From contig NZ_JAQWGS010000026.1 in assembly GCF_029238095.1 (NCBI RefSeq), forward strand, positions 1-64,000: a DNA stretch of 64,000 bases, given 5' to 3'. Every line of letters starts with the position of its first letter. Positions within the stretch are counted from its first letter, which is position 1. Position numbers and translations under genes: made by a program. Below the pieces are notes generated by a model that was given only the letters and a program-made list of their open reading frames with translations, was not told where the DNA came from and ran no database searches. Below, one piece after another: positions 1 to 8,680 of the stretch. Origin of the DNA: Lacinutrix sp. Lineage in GTDB: Bacteria > Bacteroidota > Bacteroidia > Flavobacteriales > Flavobacteriaceae.

Positions 1-2
1 CT

Positions 3-185
3 TACGGAAGACCTAGGTCAATAGAATTATTGGTTTTAGTAGATAGAAGATTTAGCAGACATTTACCTATACAGCCAGACTATCTTGGAGCTCAAATTGA
101 CGCATTACAAGGCGATAAGGTTAAAGTTGTATGGTCTAAAAAAGAAACAGAAAATATAGTTTATCTAGAAAAGTACATTGAATGA
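3..185 (+). CDS. pyrR: PyrR bifunctional regulator / uracil phosphoribosyltransferase, C-terminal part
   Basis: Only the last 60 codons are in the window; the gene begins before base 1. The visible residues include GRPRSIELLVLVDRR and RHLPIQPDYLG, which match the C-terminal end of PyrR, a PRPP-dependent uracil phosphoribosyltransferase that also acts as a pyrimidine-operon RNA-binding regulator in Firmicutes. Whether it regulates RNA in Bacteroidota is not established here. The stop overlaps the pyrB start in an ATGA arrangement, so the two are translationally coupled, as expected for a pyrimidine operon. Identity is fairly sure despite truncation. Confidence 0.85.
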   Translation, partial: YGRPRSIELLVLVDRRFSRHLPIQPDYLGAQIDALQGDKVKVVWSKKETENIVYLEKYIE

Positions 186-1120
186 AAGCACTAAGTGTTT
201 CACATCTTTTGGGAATTAAATACCTTAAGATACAAGACATAAACTTGATTTTTGAGACTGCTAAACATTTTAAAGAAGTCATTAATCGGCCTATAAAAAA
301 AGTTCCAAGTCTACGAGATATTACCATTGCAAATTTGTTTTTTGAAAACAGCACTCGTACCAAGCTATCTTTTGAATTAGCTGAAAAAAGACTGAGCGCT
401 GATGTACTTAACTTTTCAGCTAATCAATCTTCATTAAAAAAAGGAGAAACTCTGGTCGATACAGTCAATAATATATTGGCCATGAAAGTTGATATGATTG
501 TAATTCGACATCCAAATCCTGGTGCTGCTCATTTCCTTTCAAAACAAGTTGATTCATGTATTATAAATGCAGGAGATGGTACGCACGAGCACCCATCTCA
601 AGCCTTATTAGATGCTTTTTCTCTCCAAGAAAAGTTTGGAGAGCTAGTTGGAAAAAGAATTGCTATTGTAGGTGATGTTTTACACTCCAGAGTTGCATTA
701 TCTAATATATATGCTTTAAAAATGTTAGGTGCTGAGGTGAGTGTGTGTGCTCCAAAATCTTTAATTCCAAAACATATTGATTCTCTTGGAGTTAAAATAT
801 CTACAGATTTATCTAAGACACTTAAATGGTGTGATGCACTAAACATATTACGTGTTCAAAATGAGCGCATGGATTTGAATTATTTTCCATCAACAAGAGA
901 ATACACTCAAAATTTTGGACTTACTTCTAAACGGTTAGAAGCAGTAAAAAAGGATATCGTGATTTTGCATCCTGGACCGATAAATAGAGGTGTAGAAATT
1001 AGTAGTGAAGTTGCTGATTCTGATCAATCTATTATTTTAGATCAAGTCGAAAATGGTGTAGCAATTAGGATGGCAATTATATACCTTCTAGCTTCCAAAC
1101 TGAATATTTCTATTACATGA
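182..1120 (+). CDS. pyrB: Aspartate carbamoyltransferase, catalytic subunit
   Basis: This enzyme joins carbamoyl phosphate and aspartate to N-carbamoylaspartate, the committed step of cytosolic pyrimidine synthesis. The 312-residue length is normal for the catalytic chain. The carbamoyl-phosphate loop STRT is at residues 57-60, HPSQAL begins near residue 137, and HPGPINRG is at 263-270. No regulatory chain gene (pyrI) lies beside it. It overlaps pyrR upstream (ATGA) and the next small ORF downstream by 4 bases, placing all three in one operon. Confidence 0.96.
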   Translation: MKALSVSHLLGIKYLKIQDINLIFETAKHFKEVINRPIKKVPSLRDITIANLFFENSTRTKLSFELAEKRLSADVLNFSANQSSLKKGETLVDTVNNILAMKVDMIVIRHPNPGAAHFLSKQVDSCIINAGDGTHEHPSQALLDAFSLQEKFGELVGKRIAIVGDVLHSRVALSNIYALKMLGAEVSVCAPKSLIPKHIDSLGVKISTDLSKTLKWCDALNILRVQNERMDLNYFPSTREYTQNFGLTSKRLEAVKKDIVILHPGPINRGVEISSEVADSDQSIILDQVENGVAIRMAIIYLLASKLNISIT

Positions 1121-1434
1121 TTTTAATTGATAAAAATGATATAGGAACTGTTTCCACAGACCAATTTATTAAGCAAAAAATGAGTTGTTTAAAGCAGCTA
1201 AATTTTGAATTAAGTTTTGATTTAATTCTTGACTGCACTAAAGCTCTCTTGCCAATTGAAGATTTGATTGAGTTACAGTCATTGTTAAAAAAAAAGTCTA
1301 GATTACTTGTATTAATTCTTCCTCACGATGAAATTGATATTTTACCAATTGAATTTAATATAGCACCAACACTTGTAGAGGCAAATGATTTTATTTCTTT
1401 CGAACGGATGCAACGCGATTTAGGCTTTCAATAA
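1117..1434 (+). CDS. Conserved small protein of unknown function between pyrB and rnz
   Basis: This is a 105-residue protein with no motif I can name. It has an alternating hydrophobic pattern (for example FDLILDC and RLLVLILPHDE) that suggests a compact alpha/beta fold, possibly STAS-like, but that is a guess. It has no signal peptide or membrane segment. Its start overlaps the end of pyrB by 4 bases, and its TAA shares one base with the rnz ATG (TAATG), so it is very likely translated and coupled to both. Small proteins in this position are sometimes labelled ribonuclease Z by proximity, but nothing in it resembles a metallo-beta-lactamase. Confidence 0.75.
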   Translation: MILIDKNDIGTVSTDQFIKQKMSCLKQLNFELSFDLILDCTKALLPIEDLIELQSLLKKKSRLLVLILPHDEIDILPIEFNIAPTLVEANDFISFERMQRDLGFQ

Positions 1435-2342
1435 TGATGAAACTTACAATTTTAGGATGTCATTCGGCTACACCAAAGGAGAACAAACATACTACATCTC
1501 AATTGCTAGAGGTAAAAGGTAAATTTTTTTTAATTGATTGTGGAGAAGGAACACAAATTCAATTAAGAAAATTGAAGATAAAATTTTCTTTAATTCAACA
1601 CATTTTTATTTCTCATTTGCACGGAGATCACTTTTACGGTCTCATTGGTTTGATAAGTACATTTCGTTTACTTGGTCGTACAACTCAACTTAATATATAT
1701 GGACCAAAGGGAATTAAAGAAATTATTACATTACAGCTAAAAATGTCGAATTCTTGGACAGATTATTCTTTACATTTTCACGAATTATCTTCACCAAATA
1801 GTGAAAAAATATTCGAGGACGATACTATTTGTGTTTCTACGCTGCCTTTAGATCATCGTATTTACACAAATGGTTTTCTATTTACTACTAAAACGGTCAA
1901 ACGTAAAATAAATTCTAAAGCCACAGAAAGTTTGAATTTAGAACCTTTCCATTACTCTCAATTACAAAACGGTCTTGATATAGAGCTAGCGAATGGAATC
2001 TTTAAAGAAAATAAAGAGCTTACTTTAAATCCAGAACCCTCAAAAAAATATGCATATTGTAGTGACACAGCATACAATAAGAAACTGATTTCACTTATAA
2101 AGGGGGTTGACTTATTATACCATGAAGCTACATTTTTAGAAAAACATGCAGATTTAGCAAAAAAAACTAAACACAGTACAGCACTTCAAGCTGCAAAAAT
2201 TGCAAATTCTGCAAATGTAAAAAAACTATTATTAGGTCATTATTCGAATCGTTATTCTGATAAAAAGGACTTTATTAAAGAAGCTTCTACAGTTTTTGAA
2301 TCAATTCTTTTATCTGAAGATTTAAAAACTTATTCTATTTAA
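1434..2342 (+). CDS. rnz: Ribonuclease Z (tRNA 3' endonuclease)
   Basis: Ribonuclease Z is a zinc-dependent metallo-beta-lactamase fold endonuclease that trims the 3' trailer of tRNA precursors. The signature HLHGDH is at residues 61-66, followed by the later metal and phosphate ligands SDTAYN, YHEATF, HSTALQAA and LLLGHYSNRY. The length of 302 residues is normal for the short form. The first codons are ATG ATG; either could be the start. The tRNAs in this window lack an encoded CCA, which fits a need for this enzyme followed by CCA addition. Confidence 0.95.
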   Translation: MMKLTILGCHSATPKENKHTTSQLLEVKGKFFLIDCGEGTQIQLRKLKIKFSLIQHIFISHLHGDHFYGLIGLISTFRLLGRTTQLNIYGPKGIKEIITLQLKMSNSWTDYSLHFHELSSPNSEKIFEDDTICVSTLPLDHRIYTNGFLFTTKTVKRKINSKATESLNLEPFHYSQLQNGLDIELANGIFKENKELTLNPEPSKKYAYCSDTAYNKKLISLIKGVDLLYHEATFLEKHADLAKKTKHSTALQAAKIANSANVKKLLLGHYSNRYSDKKDFIKEASTVFESILLSEDLKTYSI

Positions 2343-2370
2343 ATAAAATCAATTGTAAATTGCATAATAT

Positions 2371-3021
2371 ATGGATAAAGAAGATTTAGGACAACTAAGA
2401 AAGTCATACGATAAAAGTTCATTAGACTTATCTGATGTTGGCGACGATCCTATAGGTTTTTTTAAAAAATGGTTTGATGAAGCATCTAATCATTCTGAAA
2501 TTGAAGAAGCTAACGCGATGTCCCTAGCGACCCTCGGGATAGACGATTTTCCAAAGTCTAGGGTGGTTTTGCTTAAAGCTTTCACAGATAAAGGCTTTGT
2601 TTTTTATACAAACTACCAAAGTGAGAAAGGGTTAGCAATTGCTCATCATCCAAAAGTTGGATTATCTTTTTTTTGGCCTCCTCTTGAGCGTCAAGTAATT
2701 ATTAAAGGATTGATTCAAAAAACACCTTCAGACCTGTCAGATGAATATTTTAATTCAAGACCAAAAGGAAGTCAATTAGGAGCTATTGTATCTGATCAAA
2801 GTAATGTAATTTCAGATAGAACAATTATAGAAGCTAAATTAAATGCTTTAGAGATTCAATATAAAAATGAAGAAATTCCTCGTCCAGATAACTGGGGTGG
2901 TTATCTGGTCATTCCTAAATCTATCGAGTTTTGGCAAGGTAGACCTAATCGATTACATGATCGAATACGTTGTCATTTACGTCAAACAGGATTGTGGGAT
3001 TTAGAACGATTAGCACCATGA
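2371..3021 (+). CDS. pdxH: Pyridoxamine 5'-phosphate oxidase
   Basis: This FMN enzyme oxidises pyridoxine and pyridoxamine phosphates to pyridoxal 5'-phosphate. The 216-residue protein shows the FMN-binding stretch SRVVLLKAF and FYTNYQSEKG, the segment FFWPPLERQV, and the C-terminal substrate motif FWQGRPNRLHDR followed by a tail ending in ERLAP, all typical of PdxH. It lies 28 bases after rnz and 1 base before the next gene, in the same operon. Confidence 0.95.
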   Translation: MDKEDLGQLRKSYDKSSLDLSDVGDDPIGFFKKWFDEASNHSEIEEANAMSLATLGIDDFPKSRVVLLKAFTDKGFVFYTNYQSEKGLAIAHHPKVGLSFFWPPLERQVIIKGLIQKTPSDLSDEYFNSRPKGSQLGAIVSDQSNVISDRTIIEAKLNALEIQYKNEEIPRPDNWGGYLVIPKSIEFWQGRPNRLHDRIRCHLRQTGLWDLERLAP

Positions 3022-3022
3022 T

Positions 3023-3508
3023 ATGAAAAAATTAGTTTTAATACGTCATGCTAAATCTTCATGGGAATTTAATTTAGAAGATCGTGACCGACCCTTAAGT
3101 AAAAAGGGAATAAAACGAATTAAACAAATGGCAATGCATAACCCTGAAATTTTTTCATCATCTGAAATTATTTTTTCAAGTACTGCAAATAGAGCTACAC
3201 ACACAACATTAATCTTGGTTAATAGCTTATTAATTTCTTTTAAAACAGTTAATCTTGTTGAGGACCTTTATACCTTCGAAGCCTCTAAATTGATAAATTT
3301 TTTAAAAAAATTATCAGATAAATATGATAGTGTTATTTGTGTTGGTCATAATCCTGCATTTACTGATGCAGCGTCATATCTTAGTAATACAGAATTAGAT
3401 TATTTACCAACTTCTGCGTGGGCAAAATTAGAATTTCAACAAAGTAAGTGGACTAATATAGCAGATGGAGCATTAACTTTAGGAATACCAAAAATAATTT
3501 TAAAGTAG
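3023..3508 (+). CDS. SixA-like histidine phosphatase family protein
   Basis: This 161-residue protein belongs to the histidine phosphatase (phosphoglycerate-mutase-like) superfamily. The catalytic motif LIRHAKSSW is at the N-terminus, a conserved Arg occurs in STANRATHT, and the second catalytic His is in VGHNPAFTD. The closest described relative is SixA, a phospho-histidine phosphatase. Its tight placement just before ppk1 (1-base gap) suggests a link with polyphosphate metabolism, but the substrate is unknown. Confidence 0.85.
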   Translation: MKKLVLIRHAKSSWEFNLEDRDRPLSKKGIKRIKQMAMHNPEIFSSSEIIFSSTANRATHTTLILVNSLLISFKTVNLVEDLYTFEASKLINFLKKLSDKYDSVICVGHNPAFTDAASYLSNTELDYLPTSAWAKLEFQQSKWTNIADGALTLGIPKIILK

Positions 3509-3509
3509 T

Positions 3510-5567
3510 ATGAAAAAGCAAGAAAGGTATATCAACAGAGAATTAAGTTGGTTAGACTTTAATGGCCGTGTACTTCAAGAAGCAGCCGACCCAGATGTTC
3601 CACTTTTAGAGCGCCTTCGATTTATAGGAATTTTCTCTAATAACTTAGATGAATTTTTTCAGGTCCGTTTTGCAACTGTCCAGCGGATTGCTCAATCAGA
3701 AAAATCAGGGAAAAATATTTTTGGAGGTTTGACAGCTTCAGATTTATTGAAAACTATTACTCAAAAAGTAATTAAACAACAAAAAGAAAGTACACAGATT
3801 CTTAGTTCTATTGAAGTAGAGCTAGAAAAAGAAGAGATTTATTTTATTAATGAAAGTGAAGTTTTAAAGGAACACGAGACTTTTCTAAAAGAATATTTTA
3901 TTCAAAAAGTAAGCCCTTCATTAATGACGATTATTGTTTCTGAAGATGATAATCAGGATTTTTCAGATAATAATGCATTTTTAGCAGTAAAGTTAATTTT
4001 TGATGAAAAAAAAGAGATTAAGACTCAATTTGCTTTAATTGAATTGCCAACTGATTTAGATCGTTTTATTGTTTTACCAAGTATTAACAACAAGAAATAC
4101 GTTATGTTTCTTGATGATTTGATACGATATCATTTTCATATAATTTTCAATTTTTTCGAATATACTCATATAGAGTCTCATATGATTAAAGTCACTCGTG
4201 ATGCAGAATTAGATATGGAAGGTGATGTGTCTAAGAGTTATATAAATAAAATTGTTAAAAGTGTACGGGATCGTTTTCTTGCAGAACCTGTTCGTCTGGT
4301 TCATGATAAAGATATTTCTAAAGAAGCTATTAATATGGTTAAAAAAATTCTTGGTGTTGGCACTAACGATAGCCTTATTCCTGGAGGTCGTTATCATCAT
4401 CGAAGAGATTATATGAACTTTCCACAATTAAATCGAAGTGATTTACAATATGAGCGAAAAGAAGCCCTACCAATAAATGGCCTTTCTTTGGAGAAAAGTA
4501 TTTTTAAAGCAATAAAGCAAAAAGATTATCTAATATACACTCCATATCATAGTTTTTCTTTCGTTATAAAATTTTTGCGTGAAGCTGCTTTAGATCCAGA
4601 AGTAACAATTATAAAAATAACAATTTATCGTCTTTCTAGACTTTCGAATGTTGCAAGTTCTTTAATTAATGCTGCCAAGAATGGAAAAAAAGTTTTAGTT
4701 CAAATAGAGCTTCAAGCACGCTTTGATGAAACCAATAATATAATATATGCTGAACAAATGCAGGCTGCTGGGGTAGAACTTATTTTTGGTATTCCTGGTT
4801 TAAAAGTCCATTCTAAAATATGCGTAATTGAAAAGTCAACTCAAGGAAAAAAAAGACGATATGGCTTTATAAGTACTGGTAATTTTAATGAAGACACAGC
4901 AAAAGTTTATACAGATTATACCTTATTTACATCAAATCAAAAAGTACTTAAAGAAGTAAATAAAGTTTTCAACTTTTTACAAGTACATTATAAGCTTAAA
5001 GCTTATAAACACCTTATAGTATCTCCTCATCATACTCACAATGCTTTGGTTAAAATGATTAACAAGGAGATTGAAAATCATAAAATAGGACTTCCAAGTG
5101 GAATTCGTCTTAAGTTGAATGCAATTACTAATTTCTCAATAATTGAAAAACTTTATCAAGCAAGCAATGAAGGTGTAAAAATTCAAATGGTTGTCAGAGG
5201 TATTTGTTGTTTGATTCCTGGTATTAAGGGAATGAGTGAAAATATAGAGGTTTTAAGTGTTGTGGATAAATTTTTAGAGCACCCTAGGGTATATGAATTT
5301 ATAAATGGTGGTTCTCTAATTACGTACATATCTTCAGCAGATTTTATGACAAGAAATATTGAAAATCGATTAGAGGTTGCAGCTCCAATATACGACCCAG
5401 AGTTACAACGTCAAATTAAAGATGTTTTTGATATTATATGGAATGACAATGTTAAAGCTAGAAGATTGAATGGTCCTATTCAAAATAATTTTGTTAAAAA
5501 TAATTCAAAACCTAACCGCTCTCAGTTTAAAATTTATGAATACTATAAAAAAGAGGTAGATCAATGA
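3510..5567 (+). CDS. ppk1: Polyphosphate kinase 1
   Basis: Ppk1 reversibly transfers the terminal phosphate of ATP to long-chain polyphosphate. The N-terminal signature INRELSWLDFNGRVL is present, then RYHHRRDYMNFP, and the phospholipase-D-like catalytic half. That half has KVHSKICVIEK (the autophosphorylated His near residue 434), STGNFNE, and FLEHPRVYEF near residue 590. The 685-residue length is normal. It overlaps ppx by 4 bases, so kinase and phosphatase are co-translated. Confidence 0.96.
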   Translation: MKKQERYINRELSWLDFNGRVLQEAADPDVPLLERLRFIGIFSNNLDEFFQVRFATVQRIAQSEKSGKNIFGGLTASDLLKTITQKVIKQQKESTQILSSIEVELEKEEIYFINESEVLKEHETFLKEYFIQKVSPSLMTIIVSEDDNQDFSDNNAFLAVKLIFDEKKEIKTQFALIELPTDLDRFIVLPSINNKKYVMFLDDLIRYHFHIIFNFFEYTHIESHMIKVTRDAELDMEGDVSKSYINKIVKSVRDRFLAEPVRLVHDKDISKEAINMVKKILGVGTNDSLIPGGRYHHRRDYMNFPQLNRSDLQYERKEALPINGLSLEKSIFKAIKQKDYLIYTPYHSFSFVIKFLREAALDPEVTIIKITIYRLSRLSNVASSLINAAKNGKKVLVQIELQARFDETNNIIYAEQMQAAGVELIFGIPGLKVHSKICVIEKSTQGKKRRYGFISTGNFNEDTAKVYTDYTLFTSNQKVLKEVNKVFNFLQVHYKLKAYKHLIVSPHHTHNALVKMINKEIENHKIGLPSGIRLKLNAITNFSIIEKLYQASNEGVKIQMVVRGICCLIPGIKGMSENIEVLSVVDKFLEHPRVYEFINGGSLITYISSADFMTRNIENRLEVAAPIYDPELQRQIKDVFDIIWNDNVKARRLNGPIQNNFVKNNSKPNRSQFKIYEYYKKEVDQ

Positions 5568-6448
5568 AAATTAGGAAGTACGGAGCAATAGATATTGGCT
5601 CCAATGCTGTTAGATTACTTGTTTCTAATGTGATTGATTATAAAGGTCAAGTTTTTTTTCAAAAAAATGCTCTCGTAAGAGTTCCAATCCGTTTAGGGCA
5701 AGATGCCTTTACTAAAGGTGAAATTTCAAAAAAAAATATAGGACGTATTATTAAATCAATGAAGGCTTTCCGATTGCTTATGAAAGTTCATGGCGTAGAA
5801 GATTATCTTGCCTTTGCTACTTCTGCGCTTCGAGGTGCAAAAAATTGCTCACAGGTTGTAGAAAGAGTTTTTAATAAATCTAAAATTCAAATCGAAATAA
5901 TTGATGGAAAAAAAGAAGCTAAAATCATTTCTAATACCAATGTTTTTGAAAATATTGATATTGAAAAGACTTTTCTCTGCATAGATGTGGGAGGTGGAAG
6001 TACTGAAATAAGTATCTTAAAAGGAGGTAAAAGACTAAATTCAAATTCTTTTAAGATTGGAACGGTTCGATTATTAAACAAGGATTTTGATCAGCGAATT
6101 TGGAATCAATTAGAAATATGGGTAAAAAAACATACTAAAATTTATTCTAAAGTTTATCTTTTAGGAACAGGTGGGAATATTAACAAGTTGCATAAAATTT
6201 CTAATGTAAAAGATAATCGTCCCATTACTTTTTTAACATTAAATCTTATTTACAATAAGTTAAATGAGTTAACTTATGAAGAGCGAATTATTGATTTGGG
6301 ATTAAATCCAGATAGATCTGATGTTATCATACCAGCAACTAAACTTTTTTTAAAAATATTTGAATGGAGTGGAGCAAAAGTTATTTATGTGCCAAAAGTT
6401 GGTCTTTCCGATGGAATGATTCGAGAGTTATATAAAAATAAAAACTAA
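5564..6448 (+). CDS. ppx: Exopolyphosphatase / Ppx-GppA family phosphatase
   Basis: This enzyme removes terminal phosphates from polyphosphate or hydrolyses pppGpp; the sequence cannot separate these roles. It has the ASKHA-fold motifs DIGSNAVRLL near the N-terminus and DVGGGSTEIS near residue 142, plus LGTGGNI. At 294 residues it lacks the C-terminal HD-like domains of E. coli Ppx, as is usual for the short Bacteroidota form. It is coupled to ppk1 by an ATGA overlap and ends the operon, facing dnaX. Confidence 0.93.
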   Translation: MKIRKYGAIDIGSNAVRLLVSNVIDYKGQVFFQKNALVRVPIRLGQDAFTKGEISKKNIGRIIKSMKAFRLLMKVHGVEDYLAFATSALRGAKNCSQVVERVFNKSKIQIEIIDGKKEAKIISNTNVFENIDIEKTFLCIDVGGGSTEISILKGGKRLNSNSFKIGTVRLLNKDFDQRIWNQLEIWVKKHTKIYSKVYLLGTGGNINKLHKISNVKDNRPITFLTLNLIYNKLNELTYEERIIDLGLNPDRSDVIIPATKLFLKIFEWSGAKVIYVPKVGLSDGMIRELYKNKN

Positions 6449-6498
6449 ACTGATTAACCAATATATATTGATATAATAATAGATGCTAGATCTTAAAA

Positions 6499-6512
6499 AA
6501 TAATATATTATT
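6499..6512. terminator. Possible two-way terminator between ppx and dnaX
   Basis: A self-complementary 14-base run, AATAATATATTATT, sits between the convergent ends of ppx and dnaX. It has TAAAAAA on its left and GTTTTTG on its right, so each strand would read it followed by a U-rich stretch. The stem is all A-T and has no proper loop, so this is a weak call based mainly on position. Confidence 0.3.
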
Positions 6513-6537
6513 GTTTTTGTTGAAACGAGAAAATTTT

Positions 6538-8300
6538 TCAAAAATCTAAATCAAATCTGTCCCTTAGCTCTTCTAATGAAGGGTTTAGTTTTTTAAGGTA
6601 TTTATATTTTTCATTAACAGAATATACTAATTCTTCTTTAGTGGCTTCTGAAATGAGAATTTCTACTTTTATACCATAATTATTTAATCTTTTTCTCAAG
6701 AAGGGAAGAAGATTATCCATTTCTTTTATCATTTCGACTTTGTTCATTTCACTAGGAACTGTTAAAGAAATTTCGTTACCCCCTTTTAAGTTAATACTAC
6801 TGACTCCAAATATTGATGCTAGATTCTTCTTCCCTTTTTTTTTCAAGTTTAATATATATTCTTTCCAAAGAGATTCAAGTGTTTTAAATTCAAAATCATG
6901 TCTTGGCTTATCAAAGTCTTTTTCTTTGGAACTATTTATATTGCTTGCAGCTTTTTTAAGTGCAATGCTTGAAAGTGAAAAACCAGAAACAGGAGTTTTT
7001 AAATTTATATTTTTAGATTTAGGAAGTTCAAGATCTTTATCACTGATATTTGAAATGATTTTTTTATCGTCAAGAGCATCTACAATCAATGTTTCTTGAT
7101 TCTCTTTTTCTATAGCTAAGCGAGATTTTTTATTTTCATTTAATGAATTTTTAGAGTGTGGAACTGAAAATGAAGAGCTTAAATCGGAATTTATTACTAG
7201 TCTATCATTTTCATTGGGTGTAATTATATATCCTTTTTTTTTTCTTCATTAAAATGAAGTGAGGCTAGTTGCATTAGGGTTAATTCTATGTGAATCCTTT
7301 TATTTTTGACATTTCTAAAATTTATTTCACAAGAATTAATTATTTCGATCCCGTCCATGAGATAATCATTAGAAATAGTTTGGGTAATTTCTGTATAGGA
7401 TTTACGAATACTTTCTCCAACTTCAATTAAAGCCGCTGTTTTAGGGTCTTTAGCAAATATTAAATTCCTAAAATGATCTCCTAATCCTTTAATTAGTTGT
7501 ATACTTTCAATCCCACGTTTAACTAATTTATCATAAGACATAAGTATCTGTGGGACTTTTCTTTGAAAAAGGAGTTCACCTAATTCAAAATAAGTTTGAT
7601 GATCTAATAAATTTAAGTTGTCTGCTACTGCGGATTCTGAAAGATTTCCTTTAGTAAAACTTACCATTCGATCAAATATAGAAAGAGCATCTCTTAAAGC
7701 TCCTTCAGCCTTTTGAGCTATTAAGTAAAAAGCATTTTCTTCGAATTCTAGCTTTCTTTCTTTTGCAATTTTAACTAAAAATGACTGAATATCCTTAACC
7801 GAAATACGCTTGAAGTCATATACTTGACAGCGTGATAGAACAGTGGATATGATTTTATTTTTTTCTGTAGTTGCTAATATAAAAATCGCATGTTTTGGTG
7901 GTTCTTCAAGTGTTTTCAAAAAAGCATTAAAGGCTGCATTGGAAAGCATGTGTGCCTCATCTATGATATAAATTTTATGACTTCCTATTTGCGGAGGAAT
8001 CCGAACCTGCTCATTAATCTTTCTAATATCTTCTACTGAATTATTTGAGGCGGCATCAAGTTCGAAAATATTGAAAGCAAAATCTTTAGAAGTATCGCTA
8101 TTATTTGCATTAATTTGTTTGGCTAAAATTCGTGCACAAGATGTTTTTCCTACCCCTCGAGGTCCACAAAAAAGAAGTGCTTGAGGGAGCTGATTAGTTT
8201 TGAGGCTATTTCCTAAAGTCTTTGTTATACTATCTTGTCCTACTACCTCATCAAAAGATGTAGGTCTGTATTTTAATGCTGAAACTAAAAAAGATTCCAT
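6538..8300 (-). CDS. dnaX: DNA polymerase III subunit tau, full form, by -1 frameshift at an A10 run
   Basis: The clamp-loader ATPase frame (7224-8300) stops just after a run of ten A on the coding strand (window bases 7234-7243). The overlapping frame one base back stays open from that run to the stop at 6538. This adds about 230 residues, beginning GYIITPNENDRL, with a lysine-rich linker and a C-terminal domain resembling the flavobacterial DnaX tail. One extra A, or a -1 ribosome slip, gives a 587-residue tau. Thermus makes gamma and tau by RNA polymerase slippage on a similar run, and E. coli by ribosomal -1 slippage, so a programmed event is plausible. A sequencing error in the homopolymer is the alternative. 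Confidence 0.75.
7224..8300 (-). CDS. dnaX: DNA polymerase III subunit gamma (DnaX ATPase part, unshifted product)
   Basis: This is the clamp-loader AAA+ ATPase: KYRPTSFDEVVGQ at the N-terminus, Walker A GPRGVGKTS, Walker B IIDEAHML, sensor region TLEEPPKHAIF and LSRCQVYDF, then the collar domain. I place the start at ATG 8300 (MESFLVSALKYRP) rather than the TTG two codons upstream. The 358-residue product ends in KKKDI two codons after the A10 run, which would make it a gamma-like protein. The four-Cys zinc module normally found after the Walker A helix is absent; the stretch between CARILAKQIN and FELDAASNNS has no cysteines. Confidence 0.93.
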   Translation of the reverse strand: MESFLVSALKYRPTSFDEVVGQDSITKTLGNSLKTNQLPQALLFCGPRGVGKTSCARILAKQINANNSDTSKDFAFNIFELDAASNNSVEDIRKINEQVRIPPQIGSHKIYIIDEAHMLSNAAFNAFLKTLEEPPKHAIFILATTEKNKIISTVLSRCQVYDFKRISVKDIQSFLVKIAKERKLEFEENAFYLIAQKAEGALRDALSIFDRMVSFTKGNLSESAVADNLNLLDHQTYFELGELLFQRKVPQILMSYDKLVKRGIESIQLIKGLGDHFRNLIFAKDPKTAALIEVGESIRKSYTEITQTISNDYLMDGIEIINSCEINFRNVKNKRIHIELTLMQLASLHFNEEKKKDI

Positions 8301-8383
8301 ATACAAATATAAAAATCAGATTATTCTTTTGTTCTTTCCATACCATATATTCACTTTTAATTATCAACAAATGACTAGCTTTG

Positions 8384-8680
8384 CGAAGCAGGCCATCTTA
8401 TCACTCATGCCATTTTGGTATGGGAGGAAAGTCCGGACACCGTAGAGCAGCATAGCGGGTAACACCCGCCCTTCTTTGAAGCGGACAAGTGCAACAGAAA
8501 GAAAGTACAGTTCGGCTGTAGTGAAATCAGGTAAACTCTATGTGGTGCAACGCCAAGTAAATCTACAATTAAGAGTAGCTCGTTCAATGTAGAAGGGTAG
8601 GCGGCTAGAATGTAAGAGTAATTTTACATCCAGATAAATGATAAGACTAGACAGAATCCGGCTTATAGGCCTGCTTTTTT
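8384..8680 (+). ncRNA. rnpB: RNase P RNA (bacterial class A-like)
   Basis: This is the catalytic RNA that removes 5' leaders from tRNA precursors. The universally conserved P4 strands are visible as GAGGAAAGTCCGGAC near 8423 and ACAGAATCCGGCTTAT at 8651-8666. The ends pair as P1: AAGCAGGCC at 8386-8394 with GGCCTGCTT at 8668-8676. The 3' end runs into a T6 tract (8675-8680), which probably serves as terminator. The region between has the GGGTAACACCCGCC hairpin and the GTGCAACAGAAAG segment typical of the family. It diverges from dnaX, and its 3' end overlaps the convergent rsmD gene by about 34 bases. Confidence 0.95.

Noticed and set aside
7224-8300. dnaX as a pseudogene truncated by frameshift
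   Set aside because: Both frames are intact and the switch is placed exactly at a ten-A run like known programmed slippage sites. A sequencing error remains possible but gene decay is unlikely for an essential clamp loader.
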